64,000 nt of DNA, from positions 3,929,552 through 3,993,551 of the forward strand of contig CM040764.1 of the NCBI GenBank assembly GCA_022829145.1, read 5' to 3'. The notes beneath the pieces were generated by a model that had not been told where the DNA came from, made no database searches, and saw nothing but the letters and a program-made list of their open reading frames with translations. This stretch comes from Albula goreensis. Lineage: Eukaryota > Chordata > Actinopteri > Albuliformes > Albulidae. Position numbers and translations under genes: made by a program. Below are positions 12,234-23,722 of this stretch, in pieces; positions within the stretch are counted from its first letter, which is position 1; each line of letters opens with the position of its first letter.

Positions 12234-12300
12234 TTTTTTTTTTTTTTTTTTTAGTTTTTTCTTCTTCTTTGCTTTTCTTAAATTTCTTGTCCTATTTTTA
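12234..12300 (+). promoter_or_regulatory. nlgn1: T19 tract, decoy AG and pyrimidine-rich stretch in proximal intron
   Basis: Nineteen T residues (12234-12252) run straight into AG and then a C/T-rich stretch with repeated TTCTTC and TTTTCTT words. The T19-AG looks like a strong 3' splice site with no recognisable exon behind it. The following tract has many PTB-like words. It may act as a silencer or a decoy acceptor for the neighbouring exon. Confidence 0.45.
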
Positions 12301-13038
12301 TAAAAAAAGTCAAGATTTTTCTTCTTCCTCATTTTTTGATGGATGTGTTTTGTCTTTTTTGCTTGGTGTTTTAGGAGTATGTTCAATGTTCCCCGTTGTT
12401 CTAGAGTATCCCAGTGCAGTGAGCCTATGATAGGTTTTTGCTTGAATTCTATTTTTTCTTTTTCTTTTTCATTTTTACGTGTTGCATCCCACATATAGAA
12501 AACTGATTCCAACTGGCTAACAGCCTCTATAAACACCTTTTTGCATGTCCGACCTTTTTTTTAATATTCCAAAAACAGTACAGAAAAATATAGTCAAAAG
12601 AAATGCTGACAACAGATATTACAATATTCAATATTATATTGCCATGTTTGTTTCCAAAGCAACATGATCTTACAATGTGTTCCTGGGCTCAATATGAAAA
12701 CACAAAGGGTTATTCTGTCACGCACAGTTATCTGTAATATTTCAAATATTTGACCATGTTATTTTTTTTCCTGATTTCTCATTAATGGCTGAACAGTGCT
12801 GAACGCAGATCAGAAGAAAAGCAAAAAAGGACTCATAAAATCACATTTTAGGAAGGTTGTGAAGTTCTTACATGTTCTTTCCATTGTTGCCTCAAAAAAA
12901 AAACTTAAGTGACACTGGGAAATATATAAATATTCACGATGATCTTGACTTTATCTTTCATTTTTAAAAGGGATTGCAGAGAAATATTAAAGCTGTGCAC
13001 TCTTTATCTGGATTCAAAAGTGCACTGATAATCAGAGC

Positions 13039-13059
13039 TCAAGGTCAAGATCAAGGTCA
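13039..13059 (+). promoter_or_regulatory. Paired TCAAGGTCA half-sites (NR5A/ERR type)
   Basis: TCAAGGTCA occurs at 13039-13047 and again at 13051-13059, with AGATCA between the two AGGTCA cores. TCAAGGTCA is the extended monomer site of SF-1/LRH-1 and oestrogen-related receptors. The arrangement is seen; any binding is inferred. Confidence 0.35.
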
Positions 13060-14459
13060 AAATAAACAGGGTCCCATAGAGGTTACTTTCCTTTTCCATG
13101 TGAATCCCGATCTAAATACCTGGAGTGGCAGACCATGCACTCAGCCTCAGAATCCAGGAGAAGAAAACCACTTAAGTCTTTCAGCACCACAAAAAAAAAA
13201 CCAAACACTGATGTACAGTATCCAGCGTAAGCCGCGGTCAAGTGTGTGGAAGAATACCAATGGGGTCCTTCACTTCAGTTATCAGGTTTTCTTTTCCCCT
13301 GAGGACTTCACTGCTAATGTTTCTTCAAATAGCTCATGGAACGGGCTCTTTGTGCTTTGGAAAGGATGTCTTTCTCATCTCTAGCTGTTTGTCAGTACCC
13401 CCCAGAGCTGTGGATGATAACGGCACACGCTGCACAGTGCTTAGCCGGTGTCTTAATTTCCTTCAGGAACCAAGTTAAACACTTCTTTATGAAGCGGTAC
13501 TCCCGCACTCATTCATTTTGACCCATGTAATTCTGTCAGGGGGACTGAATGGAGTTTGAGATGAACACAGAATCTGTCAGTCCCCTCAGGATATCCATAG
13601 CATGTGAATCCCGTTCACACTTCCAATGACTTCACGTTCGTAATTTGGGCATTTTACAGGGTCCCACCTCAAGAGTAGTACATTTTTTGGCATGGATTTC
13701 TCTACCCCCACCATCCACAACCCCCCCCCCACCTTGCTACACTCAAAAAAACCGCCATTGAACGCTTCGATGACAGCCTTCTGGAAAGATACCCAGAATC
13801 CGTGGATAAACCTTTGAACCTGGATCTCCTGTGGATGAACCTTATCGCATTGGAACCGTAATCCTTGACAAAAGTGATTTTCAGCTAAAGGGCTTCCATC
13901 TACAATCAATGTCCCTGTGCGATTCCCAGACTGAAACCGTCTCCCCCAACCACCCCACCCCCCCCCAAACCCGACACAGACCGAAGGCATTAGGCGATTT
14001 GTATCACTGGCTCCGGAGAGGGAAAGAGAGGAGGGCTACATGAGGGACACCGGACTTGAAGGAGGCCCGAGGGGCCACCCTGCAACGCTGAGGCCTCGGG
14101 CAGGAACACATCGATACGGTGTCCGGAGGGATGGGAGCACGGCGAGCCTGTTTCATGAGCTCCTCAGCTTCAAATGTGCACCCACCTCTGTGCCAACATA
14201 CCCTTCACACAACAAGAAAAGTGTAAAAAAAATTTATTGTGTCTCAGTGACAAAAAATACTATTGATGAGATGTGTTAATACAAGAGATATAGTACTGAA
14301 GTGATCATAAAGCCACAAGAATGAGAGTTACTTGTTCATATTTAATTTTCGCTGTTCAGCTGTTGAGTAAAGAAAATTTTACTGTTATGGAGTCAGGAGA
14401 TATTACCCTTCATTGTCTTATGTTATACATGAGAATAAAGGGGAAAACAAGTAATACAA

Positions 14460-14600
14460 AGGCCCCTTCATGAAGCTTTTATAAATGTGAGCCTGATCTA
14501 GGAACAGTGTGTCCTACAAGCCCGTAATTGATAATTTTAGGATATTAAAACAGAAAATCTGATCTTAGATAAACAGGAGCCTGAAGTTGCACAGGGTCTT
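14460..14600. mobile_element. Degenerate MITE of the GATCTAGGATCAG family, copy 1
   Basis: It begins GGCCCCTTCATGAAGC, then CCTGATCTAGGAACAGT, and ends near CTGATCTTAGATAAACAG. These are decayed versions of the inverted GATCTAGGATCAG / CTGATCCTAGATCAG arms of a fish MITE family also present at 15.3 and 33.6 kb. Confidence 0.55.
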
Positions 14601-15307
14601 CACTTTTGTGAAAACTCATTTTGATTAAGTACAGGCAAAATTGCTTTTGCGCTTTTGAGAACGACAGAATCCAGAATAAACTTAGAGTAAACTTGTGTTA
14701 GGGTGAATCTAATTGTACTTTTATAGGTTCTGAAAAAATATTTATTTATTATTTATTAATTTATTTTTGATGAAATATTTATTGTGAATTAATTACTAGG
14801 GGGAAATCCTCAGGTAAATTCAATGAAATATACATTGTCTCTGCAAGGCCATGCGCAATTCAATAAATAGCATACAGTTTTCACAGCATATATTTTTAAA
14901 TTGAGAAGAACATATTCTGAAGGACAAGTTTTCTTGTCTCCAGTAAAATACATCTTACTCAGGACAATATGCTGTGATGTGTAGCATCCTTTAAAGGCAT
15001 TGCATATGTCAGAGATGGCATGTGTGCAGGGATTACTGTCAGAGAGGATGTAGAGAGCTGGCCTATAGACACTCTAAATTACAGCTGTGCGCAGCCCAGT
15101 TCAAGAGCCCTGTGTTTTACACACCCTCTTTGGAGAGGGTCGCACTCATTCCTCTCGACTGGCTAACAGGTAACGATTATAGTATAATAGGGCCAGAGCA
15201 GGGCAGTTCAACCGGCAGCAAAGGGACCAGATGTCGCCCACCATTGCCATCCACAAGGTCCTCATAAACAAAAAGTGTTATTCAGATGAAACAAAATGTC
15301 TCAAGGG

Positions 15308-15412
15308 CTCTCAGGCTCGGAGTACTGATCCAGGATCAGTTTTATTTTTTAGCTTATGGATAAGGTCAGGATGTGGACATGGGAATCCTGATTCCAGATC
15401 AGCAGTCTTTCA
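15308..15412. mobile_element. MITE of the GATCTAGGATCAG family, copy 2
   Basis: The left arm is GTACTGATCCAGGATCAGTTTT (15322 on). The right arm is CCTGATTCCAGATCAGCAG (ending about 15406). The arms are inverted copies of each other. The centre retains an AGCTTATGGATAAG-type sequence typical of the family. Confidence 0.65.
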
Positions 15413-15894
15413 CTGCAGTAAACATGCCCATATCTGCCTCTAGTCAGTATTAGCTTATGTCCCATAAGTGAGAAAATATGCATAGCTGTTACTTATTGTT
15501 TTAAGTAAGCAACATTACTTGTATGTGTACAATATATCTTAGTCATACATTTTTTATGAATAGCATGTTGAATATTTTTTCCTGAAGTCACCATAAAAGA
15601 AATGTAGCCCACAGGACGTGGCTGAGGAATTTCGTTCACATACAGATTGCAGCGAGGTTTCAAAGCACCTGGAGTAATTAATGAGCTGTTTTTGTTTCTG
15701 ATGGGATTCGGTGGGTGAGTGAGGAAGCGCACTCAGGCTGAAGGCATTCCGTCTTGCTGGGTTACAGTGGCGGTTTATGAGCTCACGCCAATGAAACCAG
15801 CCCCGCGTTATTAAAAGAATTTATCAAAGTGAAGGAGAGGCATCATACAACAATACCAGCTTGTCCCCTTTCCAGGGAGGGAGAGATAGACACG

Positions 15895-16162
15895 AGGCCT
15901 ACAAACACACCCACGCACTGTACATACAGATACACACACTTAACACACAAATACATATGGACAGCTCACTCACTCACATGCACACACACTCAAACACACA
16001 TGGCCACAGCACATGCAGATACACACGCATGTACAAACATTCAAACTCGCATGAGGATGGCATACAAACACAAAAGCATGTGGGCAGCTCACTCACATAC
16101 ACACGCAAACACATATGCACTCACACATGTGGACAGCACACAAATATACAGGCACACATACT

Positions 16163-16193
<31 letters not shown>

Positions 16194-16292
16194 GGAAGGC
16201 ACACAAATATACATGCATTCATACTCACACACACACAAACACTTACACACACACGCATGTGGAGGGCACACAAATATACATGCACACTTACT

Positions 16293-16323
<31 letters not shown>

Positions 16324-16345
16324 GCACTCATACACACACATCAGT
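15895..16345. repeat. CA-rich minisatellite with about 63-66-bp units
   Basis: CA microsatellite runs are embedded in a larger repeat. The phrase TGTGGANNGCACACAAATATACA recurs near 16128, 16190 and 16257, each time followed by CA runs. More diverged units (TGGACAGCTCACTCAC, GTGGGCAGCTCACTCAC) occur near 15958 and 16081. Open frames of 170-180 codons over this region are Thr/His-rich products of CA repetition, not genes. Confidence 0.85.
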
Positions 16346-17286
16346 GAAGGCGCATCTGTCTCTTAATAATGCAGAATTTTTCACTTTGCACTCTTGTCGG
16401 TGAAGATGAAAAGCCATTTCTCCCCGATCGTTACTCTAACACTCACCTCTCCATCTGAGGTTCAGCCACAGGGACCAGAACACGGAAAATGACTTAAACC
16501 GAAAATGATGGAACACCATTCTGGATATCAGAATTGACTCCTCCAGTTGTGAAGCTGAAAGATTTTTTTTTTTTGAACAAAATCCCGCTTTGAAGTCCCT
16601 CAAGACAACTCTCCAAACTACTAAAATGATTATTCAAAATTCACATGTATTAATTCAGCGATGCCCCCAAACACTCAGGTGTAAATTCCCAAAGGGAAGA
16701 AAATCACAACATTAATATTTAATACAACATGTGTTTGTATCCAGATAAAAAGTATATAATTATGTGGTGTATTTTAGGGAACTTTCATATTTAAGGCATA
16801 TTTAATATTTTTCAAGTGTTGGTCATATGAAAAATATGGAAAGGATTTATGGTTGTCTAAATATATCTATAATACACAATACAATTCCACCAAATTGAAT
16901 TATACTGGATTAGTGGAGTGTATTTTCTCATTTTATAGAATATAGAATTATTTAACTCAAAAAATAGGCATTCAGGCCACCTGTTAAGAAACAGTCCATA
17001 CAAAATTAATGAAAAAAATGAAAACAATCTGTTATCTACGGCAAAGTAATATGCTGATCCAGTGTGTTACAGATAAAAATGAGATGTGTGTTTCTTTGTT
17101 CACCAGGAGCACAGACTAGGGTGCATGTTGCTAAGGAAACCAAAGGCCGAACACGTAAAAAGTTGCATTTCTATCAAACCTACTGATATGGAGCCATTGT
17201 GTGCTTAAGACGACCGTAGTTCAGATTGAAACCCCTGTGCGGTCAGAATTAATTTCCCCTTTAATCAGTCCACTCCCTTTCCCCAG

Positions 17287-17439
17287 ACATCCGGGAGAGC
17301 GGGAGTCCCAAACCCGTGATGGTGTTTATCCACGGCGGATCCTACATGGAGGGAACGGGGAATATGTTTGACGGGAGCATCTTGGCGAGTTACGGAAACG
17401 TCATCGTCATCACCGTGAACTACCGACTCGGGGTATTAG
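17287..17439 (+). CDS. nlgn1: nlgn1 core exon, start of cholinesterase-like domain after site A
   Basis: This 153-bp exon encodes [17 protein letters not shown], then [19 protein letters not shown] and [15 protein letters not shown]. Seen: a good acceptor (CCCTTTCCCCAG before 17287), a strong donor (TTAG/GTAAGA at 17440), phase 1 at both ends and no internal stop. Known: in the alpha/beta-hydrolase fold of neuroligins and cholinesterases, the HGG segment corresponds to the oxyanion-hole strand and NYRLGVLG is a near-universal family block. Neuroligins have lost catalysis and use the fold for neurexin binding and dimerisation at synapses. SGxPKPV and [12 protein letters not shown] are most like neuroligin-1, although MFDGS recalls neuroligin-2, so a small chance of another paralogue remains. 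It lies 5.1 kb downstream of the 60-bp site-A exon and accepts either that exon or the upstream exon in the same frame. The next exon should resume with a split Gly codon and FLSTGDQ, but no such sequence was found before 64000. Confidence 0.95.
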
Positions 17440-17989
17440 GTAAGATTTACGCTGTTTCTCCTTCCGGATGCTTCCGAACTGTTTGTGAAGCTTTGAGCTC
17501 TTTGAAAACAATACTCTGAAAACGCAAACAGGCCCTTTTTGCTGTCATTTATTTTAATTCACTCCTGAAGGAATATTCTTCTTTGTAGCATCTGTGTCAT
17601 GAGCTAAGTGGAAATATGCATTTGAAAAACGTTTCCTTTGAGACAGGATATTTACGATACGTTGACAATAAATATAGTCCTGTGGAAGGATAAGTGTATT
17701 TATATTGTTGCGAGTTATTACTCATTCTGTATTTGAACCAACTCTATAAGGAATGAATGAGATATGTATGCATTATAATGCAAGCTGGTATATGACATGC
17801 ATGGTATATGGTAATGATTAGCGCATGGTCAATGGCAAAATACTGGAACATACCTAATACTGAAACATATGGCTATATTTCTGACAAATATCTTAATTGC
17901 GAAGATGAGGTAGGTAACTAATGAGTGGTGAGGAGGTTAAACAAATGTTTTGTTCTTTATTGCAATGGGAAACTCATGTCCATGTCGCT

Positions 17990-18360
17990 GTGTCTAAACT
18001 ATTGGAGATTCGGTGCTCAACTGCCTAGCTGGACGTGGTCAGATGTCGCGCTGCTAGCCTTTTCTTGGAAATTAAAGAGCGGTTAATCTGCCATATTGTC
18101 GACCCACAATCACCCGCCGGGCCTTTAATAGTGAACATTGTGTGTAATTGCATTACAGTCAAGTGGCAGTGAGGAATCTTGATTTGTTATAGCATCTTGT
18201 CGCCTCCCACAGCTTTGGTATAAATGAATGAAGAGGAACTGTTAAACCAGTGCTGTGGATTTGCTAAATTAATCTGTCAATAGACTGAAAGGAATGCTCT
18301 TTCCCTCATTAAGCTAATGAAATTTTATAAATCGCCTCTTGTTTTATGACATGTTTCCCA
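17990..18360. promoter_or_regulatory. Candidate regulatory island 550 bp past the core exon
   Basis: GCTAATGAAAT at 18313-18323 is the same 11-mer as at 3431-3441. TGTGTAATTGCATTACAG, CTAAATTAATCTGTCAATAG and CACCCGCCGGG lie in the same block. No repeats recognised. Confidence 0.3.
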
Positions 18361-19779
18361 TCTAGTTATAGGTTGATTTAATGAACAACTTGTGCAAAAC
18401 AATTACTAGTGCTATGCATGCACACATTTACATAATGTTGTGTTTTCATTAGTCAAATCAATTTAATTAAAATATGTAATTTTTTTCACAAAAACATGTA
18501 GGTGGAAAATTTGTGTGATTGAGTCAATATAAACAATTTTAATGATTTCTGATGCTCAGATAGAATGTATCCATATACTACTCCTGTGTAATAACAAGAT
18601 CTACATCTTCATGACTTTATCTGTGTGCTTTGAGACTTTTTGTCATAATTCTGGATAGGGTGTTTTTTTTCTGTTGTCTCATTTTCACACCAAGCTTCAC
18701 ACCATATAAATCTCTTATCCAAAAGGTCACATGGGACTGGACTTCTACACTTGCCTACACTTTGGACTTGTGACTTAAGACTGCATTTTTAGCTAAACAT
18801 GCAGTTTCCTCTCCAAAAATTTCATCCTGCATCCGTAACTTCAATGCTGCGACGTGTAAGCCAAAATACGAGTATGGATGTTATGCTCCAAATATTTGTG
18901 CTGTAATTATAAGTCACACCTGTCATTACTGTGTAGCACAATCACAGCTGTGCTTTCAGTGGATGAAATCCGCTGAATTTACATAAACGTTTGGTATTTT
19001 TAACTGCCTAATGAGTAACTGGCACAGTAGGCTAGTATCAAACCTCTGCAAATGCAAGCACTCGTAGTCATAGGTTTTCAAGGGTTAGGAAAACCATTTG
19101 TTGCAAAATGCAATAACACGTAACAAAACACTCTCGGAGCAGATGTAGACTTAGTTGATTTAATTATTATCGAGCTGTTTACTTGCAGGCAGTATTAATT
19201 GGTTTTCTTGTTGTCCTTGTTTATTTTTTAATATTTCATGCGCTTGTGATAAGTATTTTTTCATGCTAACTAATTATTGTTCTGGCCTTACGTGAATACT
19301 CTCGGTAGTTTACTGCATTTCCCTCCTGTTGTGGGTGTTTTATAATGCTCTTCCTGTAGTGGCTCCTGGTAGAGTCCTTATTTTTCACTGTAAATGTCAG
19401 ACTAATACAATGGGATCTCATAGAGCATGGGAGAAAAGCCTGACCTATTCAGGAAGCATTGCATCATGGGAAATGTTTCACACAAACACACAGTCATCGA
19501 TCTTCTCCCAATACTTTGAATTCAGGTATACATCTTCCTGCATCCAGTGGCATCACAAATGTACATTTAAAAACCACACAATGAAACGATCTCCATAGGA
19601 GCGCCAGAAAAGCAATTGATCTTCTGCCCCTGTTTGCTCTGCTCCAGTACCATATGGCCTTTCAACCATACAATAAATCATTGGCAAGCATGTTGGAGGA
19701 ATGTACTTACCTCTGCCATAGTTCTCCCAGCATGCATTGAGCAGAGTGCCGTTAGCATCAGTTACGTTACGCTACGGAG

Positions 19780-19787
19780 TGACGTCA
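19780..19787. promoter_or_regulatory. Full palindromic CRE, TGACGTCA
   Basis: A perfect TGACGTCA lies in a CpG-bearing stretch (CAGTTACGTTACGCTACGGAG just before it). CREB/ATF proteins bind this site. Function in an intron is inferred. Confidence 0.35.
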
Positions 19788-20429
19788 CCTCAGGAGAAGC
19801 AGTGAGACGGAGATTAGCCCCCTTCGTGGGGTACCTTGCCAGTTATTGAGCTAATTGTGCAAATCATTCTTCTTTTTCATGTGTAACTTACAAAAACCAT
19901 TTTATTGGGCTGATCCCAATTCAGGAGAAAGGAAGGAGGAACGAATAAACACTTAACATGAGAATTTTCTCTCTTGATGTCTGTAACACCTAAAACTTAC
20001 TTTTTTGAAGGTCCACTTCTCTTAGTCTGTTTTGCTGATCTACAACATCCTGTAGTTTAACAATAGAGTTTCACAATGGTCAGAAAAAAATTGACATGTC
20101 AAGTACAAGTATGAATATTTTGGTCATACAAGTCAATTTTCAGATTTCCGACTAAAGTTTTTTCTCCACATGCCGTGATATACTTTTTCGCATATACAAC
20201 AGTTGAGATGTATTTACTGAAATGAAGGTTCTGTGAGCTCCAACAATGCCTCTGTGTGCTTCAGTCTTAGGATTTCATTCTGTAAATTTGGTTAGGATGG
20301 GCCTTTAAACAATAAAGAATAAAACTGATAAGGGGATCTTGAAGATTCTGAAAGATTTGTACATTTTAAATCAATCTGTAGATGGAACCCTGCTATTCTC
20401 AGCTCTGGTAATGGCTGCTTTCGCTTTAA

Positions 20430-20625
20430 GGAGACCCGCCTGTTTTCCTCCGTCTCCACATCTACAGATCCTGGGTTTGAATCCCAGGGGCGGTGTGGCG
20501 GTTGAACAGTCGAGTGTGGTCCTCAGCCTGATTTGCCTCAGTAAATATTCAGCAGTATAAATGAATAATGTGTAAAAATGCAAGTTATGCAAGCTGGCCT
20601 GGATATAAGTGAGTAGAAATGAGTG
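20430..20625 (+). mobile_element. tRNA-derived SINE (decayed)
   Basis: GGTTTGAATCC at 20474-20484 is a pol III B box with one change. Downstream, TATAAATGAATAATGTGTAAAAATGCAAG and a GCCTGGATATAAGTG stretch match the tail order of fish tRNA-SINEs. The A box is not clear and the 3' tail is worn, so the copy should be inactive. Confidence 0.65.
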
Positions 20626-20798
20626 TAAAAATCTCAAGTCCTCACTGAGATTTTGCTACAGAAGTGTCGGCAAGGTATATGAAAGAGCTCACTGCCTCCA
20701 GCGCAATGTAATGCACCTTGTTCACCGTGCCCTATATCACTTACATACATTTATGTGTTATTAAGACCAAGTCTCCACATCTATATGGTCTATTCATA

Positions 20799-21009
20799 GA
20801 GTGGCCTGCCTTGGACCTGGAGGACTCATAGGTCTGCTGGACTTCCCTGTTATACATTCTGCTTCTGAGCTGATGAGTTAAAGCAGCTTGTTTTCACAGT
20901 TCCCTCACCTCATTTGATTTCCTGGGTCTCAGCTGATTTCTGATTTTAGGGTGCTAACAAAAACCAGCAGACCCTATGACCCTCGTGTAGCAGGGTTAGC
21001 CACCCCTGC
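20799..21009. mobile_element. MITE with inverted GGAGGxxCATAGGxTCTGCTGG arms
   Basis: The left arm GTGGCCTGCCTTGGACC...CATAGGTCTGCTGG is the inverse of the right arm ACCAGCAGACCCTATGACCC...GGTTAGCCACCCC. The centre contains GAGCTGATGAGTTAA-like sequence. The design matches common fish palindromic MITEs. Confidence 0.65.
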
Positions 21010-21164
21010 TACATTCAATCTACCTCGGTGCTTAAGCCTCTTAGCTGCTATAGGCACTGTGTGTGTTTGATTGTAGCCCTTTATATTTCCCCGCTGGCCT
21101 GATCTTGGTTAATAAAACGGAGTAATAAAACACCCAGCCTTTTTGAAACTTTGCAAAAAAACAA

Positions 21165-21500
21165 AAAATAAAATCCGGCCTTGCGTTTTATGGGCCCACC
21201 CCTTCCGTTCCTTTATAAGCCCATTTTAAGAGGGATACGGCGCTGTAAATTGGCCTCAGGCACGCTTAGTTAGAGACTGTCTCCAGGCAGATTAGAATCG
21301 ATTCGCCCCACCACTGAAGCCCGACTATCGAAATGCTCACCTGTCAACCTTCCTCCCACGCTACAGATGACAGAGGCGTCGCCTTGGAAATTCCAAATGA
21401 CAGAGACTCATCCGGGGCTAACTGCTAAGGAGGCTAATTATTCGGCAGAGCAGGCTTGTTTGTGACAGCCTTCTGAGGGGGGGAACCATCAAACGGGGGA
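21165..21500. promoter_or_regulatory. Candidate regulatory island near 21.3 kb
   Basis: A CpG-bearing, repeat-free block with CTTTATAAGCCC, AGAATCGATTCGCCCC and GGCTAATTATTCGG (TAAT core at about 21435). It sits just after a MITE. Homeodomain-type motif content is seen; function is inferred. Confidence 0.28.
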
Positions 21501-22329
21501 AGATATGTATGCCCCCCTGTTCCCTGGAATTTAATGCAGTAAACATATTTTACAAGGAATTAAGAATATACCCCAGGAGATACTGTGTCTGTGAGGGTCC
21601 ATGCTAATGGATGCTGCTGACAGGGATGTAGCAAGACCTACTGTGCGCTTGCATGTTAGCTTTTTTCCTCTTTGCAGCAGGCGGGTTCCTTACAAATTCC
21701 ATTTGAAATGCTCATCAAATTGACCGATCCAGTGTATTGAATCCTATTGACTAGTGATCCAGTGGTTGGAGTCACAGGGGATTGTGGGTCAGAGGGTCAG
21801 AGGTCAGCAGTTTATTTCTTGCAGGGCAAGAATGATACAGTGGCTCAGTTTAATTCGATCTGGCTCAACACGGGGGAACGGCGCAGCTTACTGGAGCTGC
21901 TGGTTTGCTGCAGGCGTTCGGGTGACGGATACTGTAGCTAAGACATCTGCTGTCCTATTCCGAACTGGTTTGTGTAGTGTGCACAAATAAAACATTTGTG
22001 GATACAGAAATGTCTTCTCCGAGGGCTAGCATGCATCTGCTTGTGTCATCTCCCTCGGTGGAAGGGAGATGTGGAAGATTATTATAAAATGAAATGTAAT
22101 TAAATTTAAACTTTATTTGGAGATTGTTTTAACATAACAAGCTGGAGGGTGCCACAGAAGGTCTGATCTGTGTTTAATTCTGTTTTTATAAAATATTTTT
22201 TTTTGGCTGGAACTAATTATTGGCAATAATTGCAATAATTACGATGGATAGTTACTTCTGCTGTGCGCTCATCCAGGTCTCTTCCTCTCACCCCCCAGCC
22301 TTATCACTCTCTGTCTCTTTGCCCCTCAG

Positions 22330-22660
22330 ACCTCTGCCACTCTACCACTAAACAACAAGCAGTTTTTTTTGTTCTTCAGTGGTAATTTAGTTTGGTCTTA
22401 TGCGTTGCGCTGGGGCTCTATGGCTGATTGTTGTTAGCCGTGCTAGTATGTGTAATTGAGCCAGGCCTCGGGATGACGAGCCCAATGGGAGCCCAGCTCA
22501 TGGAATCGTTGGGCTTTGTAATTATCTGATTCGGGGCTGCCTGCTTTTATGTGCTTCCAGATCTTTATGGGTCTTTTTTGGGTGTTTATCAATGGGTGGC
22601 ATGGCCTAATTCTGCCCTGCTTGTGTTGTTTGGGTTGTTTGTGTCTCCCTCTCTTTCTCT
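22330..22660. promoter_or_regulatory. Candidate regulatory island near 22.5 kb
   Basis: Contains TGTGTAATTGAGCC (TAATTG at 22453-22458), TAATTA at 22519-22524 and CTTTATGGGTC in a balanced-composition, repeat-free stretch. Confidence 0.28.
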
Positions 22661-23280
22661 CTCCCAATTACTTTGAACCTACATTTCAATTACTCTTTAA
22701 AAAACGGCAAGAGAAAATATTTGAAACGTACTTTCAATTACTTGCCTAAGGCTTCAAAGATACTGTGGTTTATGAGCTTCAAAACAAGTCATGATTTTTT
22801 ACATCTGATGCCGCATGTTTCAATTATGCAGCAGTAATTTCAGTAACTTATCACTCTCAAACAATCTCTTTGAAACCCTGGTGCTTCTGAAGATTAACAA
22901 GGTTTACACAGCTTTGCAATAACCCATGACTGTGAACGAGGGAAATTTAGGAATTTAAGAATTTAAGTGGTGCATTTGTTAGTTTTCCTGCAGTCATTTT
23001 AATCAAGCTTTACGTAAATCTCTTAAATACAATATCAGAGGAATAAATAGAGCTAATGTAATGAAAATGACCTACCCTCCAGTCAGCAAAGAATAAAAAT
23101 AACATGGGGGAACATTCCATTTAGATTCCCGTGTGGGTGGAAAATAACTGTTTCATAATTTGCCCAAACATTTCCCCAAACAGTCTTTGAATATATGTTG
23201 ATTATATAGTTCCAGCTCTGTCAAAGTTTCAGAAAACTGTTATAATTGGTAGATGATCATCATCATTTTCTTCCTCTTCC

Positions 23281-23315
23281 ATTATTATGATTATTATTAT
23301 TATTATTATTATTAA
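23281..23315. repeat. ATT trinucleotide microsatellite
   Basis: ATTATTATGA followed by about nine ATT units. Confidence 0.95.
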
Positions 23316-23722
23316 AGTGAGGGACAGAAGAACAAATCTGTGATCACGGAGAAGGACAGACAGGAGGAAAACCTTGATCATGAAGAGATACAGGGGAATA
23401 AAGCATTTGGCCTCAGTTCTGCATCTCCTGACTCATGACAGCTGAGATTCATTTGTAGGCCCTGCCAGTGTGGGCACATAACGAGCCCCGCAGGGCACAG
23501 GGGGGACAACAGTGTGACATCAGAGAGTGGTTTTTTATGTCACGTTCCAGCAGCTAACAGTTTCATCTGTTTGCTAACACACTGCTTTACAGTGGCTCAA
23601 GCAGAACACTCATATCCCATTGACTCTGGTGCCCACGTGAAGCCCATTAAGAACCTGACCTTCTCTTCTGTCTCTTTGAATCCGTATCAAAAAGCAAAGA
23701 GAGGTGTTACCACACACCATTC

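Larger units (their letters stand above)
12184..17286 (+). other. nlgn1: nlgn1 intron between site-A exon and core exon
   Basis: Complete 5103-bp intron with GT at 12184 and AG at 17285-17286. The first 500 bases are rich in T and pyrimidine tracts that probably control the upstream exon. Further on are two nuclear-receptor-type half-sites (13039-13059), C-rich homopolymer runs near 13720 and 13960, a GC-rich patch at about 13985-14175, two MITE copies (14460-14600 and 15308-15412) and the CA-rich minisatellite (15895-16345). The last kilobase before the acceptor is AT-rich with nothing recognisable. Confidence 0.9.

Noticed and set aside
12153..12536. 127-codon Lys-rich frame on the - strand
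   Set aside because: It is the complement of T-rich intron sequence around the alternative exon; its lysines come from poly-A on the reverse strand.
15829..16403. 172- and 180-codon Thr/His-rich frames
   Set aside because: They translate CA-rich microsatellite and minisatellite sequence; the same region is open in several frames and on the other strand.
20474..20484. B box as a sign of a true tRNA gene
   Set aside because: No A box or cloverleaf is evident and the downstream sequence matches a SINE body, so it is a retroelement.
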